Assembly (NCBI GenBank): GCA_947489175.1
Contig: CANLED010000093.1
Span: 1-7,454 of the forward strand
DNA from: Chitinophagaceae bacterium
GTDB lineage: Bacteria; Bacteroidota; Bacteroidia; Chitinophagales; Chitinophagaceae
Direction of reading: 5' to 3'
DNA: 7,454 nt
The translations under genes and the position numbers were made by a program. A model generated the notes under the pieces. The model was not told the DNA's origin and did not search any database. It was given only the letters and a program-made list of their open reading frames with translations. Shown here piece by piece: positions 6,406 through 7,454 of the stretch. Positions within the stretch are counted from its first letter, which is position 1; every line of letters starts with the position of its first letter.

Positions 6406-7454
6406 ATGAAAAGAATCTTGGTACTCGCTTTTTTCTTCACAATTTCTCAGGTGGGTTTCGCTCAGTTTGATGAAGTGAAAACACTTTTAACATTGAGTCA
6501 ATTCGCAAAAGCAAAAGATGCACTTGATTTGCTAGAAAAAAAGCCAAAAGTTGTTGTAAAACCAGAGTTTTTTATTGCACGTGCAACAGTTCTCTCCAAC
6601 ATTATTAGAAATAGTGGTACCACAGACATCACTAAATTGAGAGATGATGCTATCGCTGATTATAGGAAATATTTAGCCATGGATCCGTCAAAAGCATTGA
6701 TGACAGACCCTCAATACAGTGCAGCTCCAATCAATTTTTATGTTTCTTATTTTGGAGAATCGGTTGATTTGTTCAATAAAAAGAACTGGGCTAAAGCAGC
6801 GCCATCCCTTAAAATAACCATTGAATGGAGTGATTTTATTATAGACAACAAAGTTGCAACTTTAGCATTTGATACCACGGCTAATTTATTAGCAGGTGTA
6901 GCTTATCAAAATGACAACAATGAAGAAGAAGCGTCTAAGTATTACAAAAGACTCGCTGAAAAAAATGTAGGTGGTCAAGACAATGACATAGTTTATCGCT
7001 TTTTGATGAATTATTATTTTACCAAAGATGATGTGGCTGGATTTGAGAAAATGAGAAAAGCAGGATTAGAATTGTATCCAAAGATTCAATATTTCACTTA
7101 CAGTGATTTGGATTTTATCCTTGAAATGGAAGATGAAGGAAAAAAATTCAAAAAAATTGAAGAAAAAATTTCAAGAGAACCCAATAACATTGATGTTATT
7201 CAAACCTATGGGTTCTTGCTTTTTAATAAATTAAACGCTGATAGCGCTACTGAAAAAGTACCTAACTATGAAGCTGAAGAAGTTAAAATGACTGAAATGC
7301 TTACCAAAGCAGGTGAGGGTAAGCCAGAAGAAGGAACTTCGTTTTTCTATGCAGGCAGTCATTATTGGAACAAAGCATTAAGGGTTAAAGATCAAATTGG
7401 TCTCGTTAATGACACCGTGAGAATATTCAATGCATCTGTTAAGCCAGACAAAAC
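6406..7454 (+). CDS. Secreted tetratricopeptide-repeat protein, 3' end cut by window edge
   Basis: The open frame from ATG 6406 runs to the window edge, giving 349 residues without a stop. Residues 1-19 form a signal peptide: basic MKR, a hydrophobic core LVLAFFF, and a GFA cleavage site before Q20, typical of Bacteroidota. The mature protein is therefore periplasmic or surface-exposed; I see no lipobox cysteine. It is largely helical, with TPR-like helix pairs near 26-45 (SQFAKAKDALDLL), 77-93 (an A..DYRKYLAMDP helix), 154-185 (ANLLAGVAYQ, then EEEASKYYKRLAE) and 310-327 (FFYAGSHYWNKAL). Divergence from the TPR consensus makes exact repeat counts uncertain. It starts 63 bases after gyrA, with no TAnnTTTG box or terminator between, so it may share the gyrA transcript. 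Its function is unknown; TPRs suggest a scaffold for other envelope proteins. Confidence 0.8.
   Translation, partial: MKRILVLAFFFTISQVGFAQFDEVKTLLTLSQFAKAKDALDLLEKKPKVVVKPEFFIARATVLSNIIRNSGTTDITKLRDDAIADYRKYLAMDPSKALMTDPQYSAAPINFYVSYFGESVDLFNKKNWAKAAPSLKITIEWSDFIIDNKVATLAFDTTANLLAGVAYQNDNNEEEASKYYKRLAEKNVGGQDNDIVYRFLMNYYFTKDDVAGFEKMRKAGLELYPKIQYFTYSDLDFILEMEDEGKKFKKIEEKISREPNNIDVIQTYGFLLFNKLNADSATEKVPNYEAEEVKMTEMLTKAGEGKPEEGTSFFYAGSHYWNKALRVKDQIGLVNDTVRIFNASVKPDK

Overview
The window looks like an ordinary chromosomal housekeeping segment from a Bacteroidota bacterium, most likely the Chitinophagaceae/Sphingobacteriia side of the phylum. Evidence for this is the AT-rich sequence, weak or absent Shine-Dalgarno sites, TAnnTTTG -7 promoter boxes, a secreted TPR protein with a signal peptide ending just before AQ-type residues, and protein sequences that read like that group. 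The family placement is an inference from memory, not from a search.

Layout: at the left edge the first 35 codons of recF run leftwards and out of the window, cut inside the Walker A motif. A 122-base divergent intergenic region follows, with a -7 box facing each way. Rightwards comes a tight same-strand series: pdhA (pyruvate dehydrogenase E1 alpha), a membrane-anchored TPR protein, ribH (lumazine synthase), a LutA/YkgE-type cysteine-rich CCG protein, and a small EVE-domain protein. Gaps between them are 41, 6, 9 and 29 bases with no convincing terminator, so they may be one transcript. A 161-base gap holding the best promoter in the window precedes gyrA (complete, 860 codons). A secreted TPR protein follows 63 bases later and runs off the right edge.

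Functionally the genes cover recombination repair (RecF), acetyl-CoA production (PdhA), riboflavin synthesis (RibH), a probable Fe-S redox component (LutA-like), a probable modified-nucleic-acid reader (EVE), and DNA supercoiling (GyrA). They do not form one obvious pathway. TPP- and FAD-dependent pyruvate dehydrogenase and flavin synthesis share cofactor themes, but that link is speculative.

I found no mobile element, CRISPR array, tRNA or rRNA, and no clear sign of an undescribed system. The items most worth a second look are a long perfect-arm hairpin inside the start of ribH, the near-mirror-image divergent promoters of recF and pdhA, a start-stop mini-ORF just ahead of gyrA, and a tandem seven-residue repeat in the GyrA acidic tail whose two copies differ only at silent positions.
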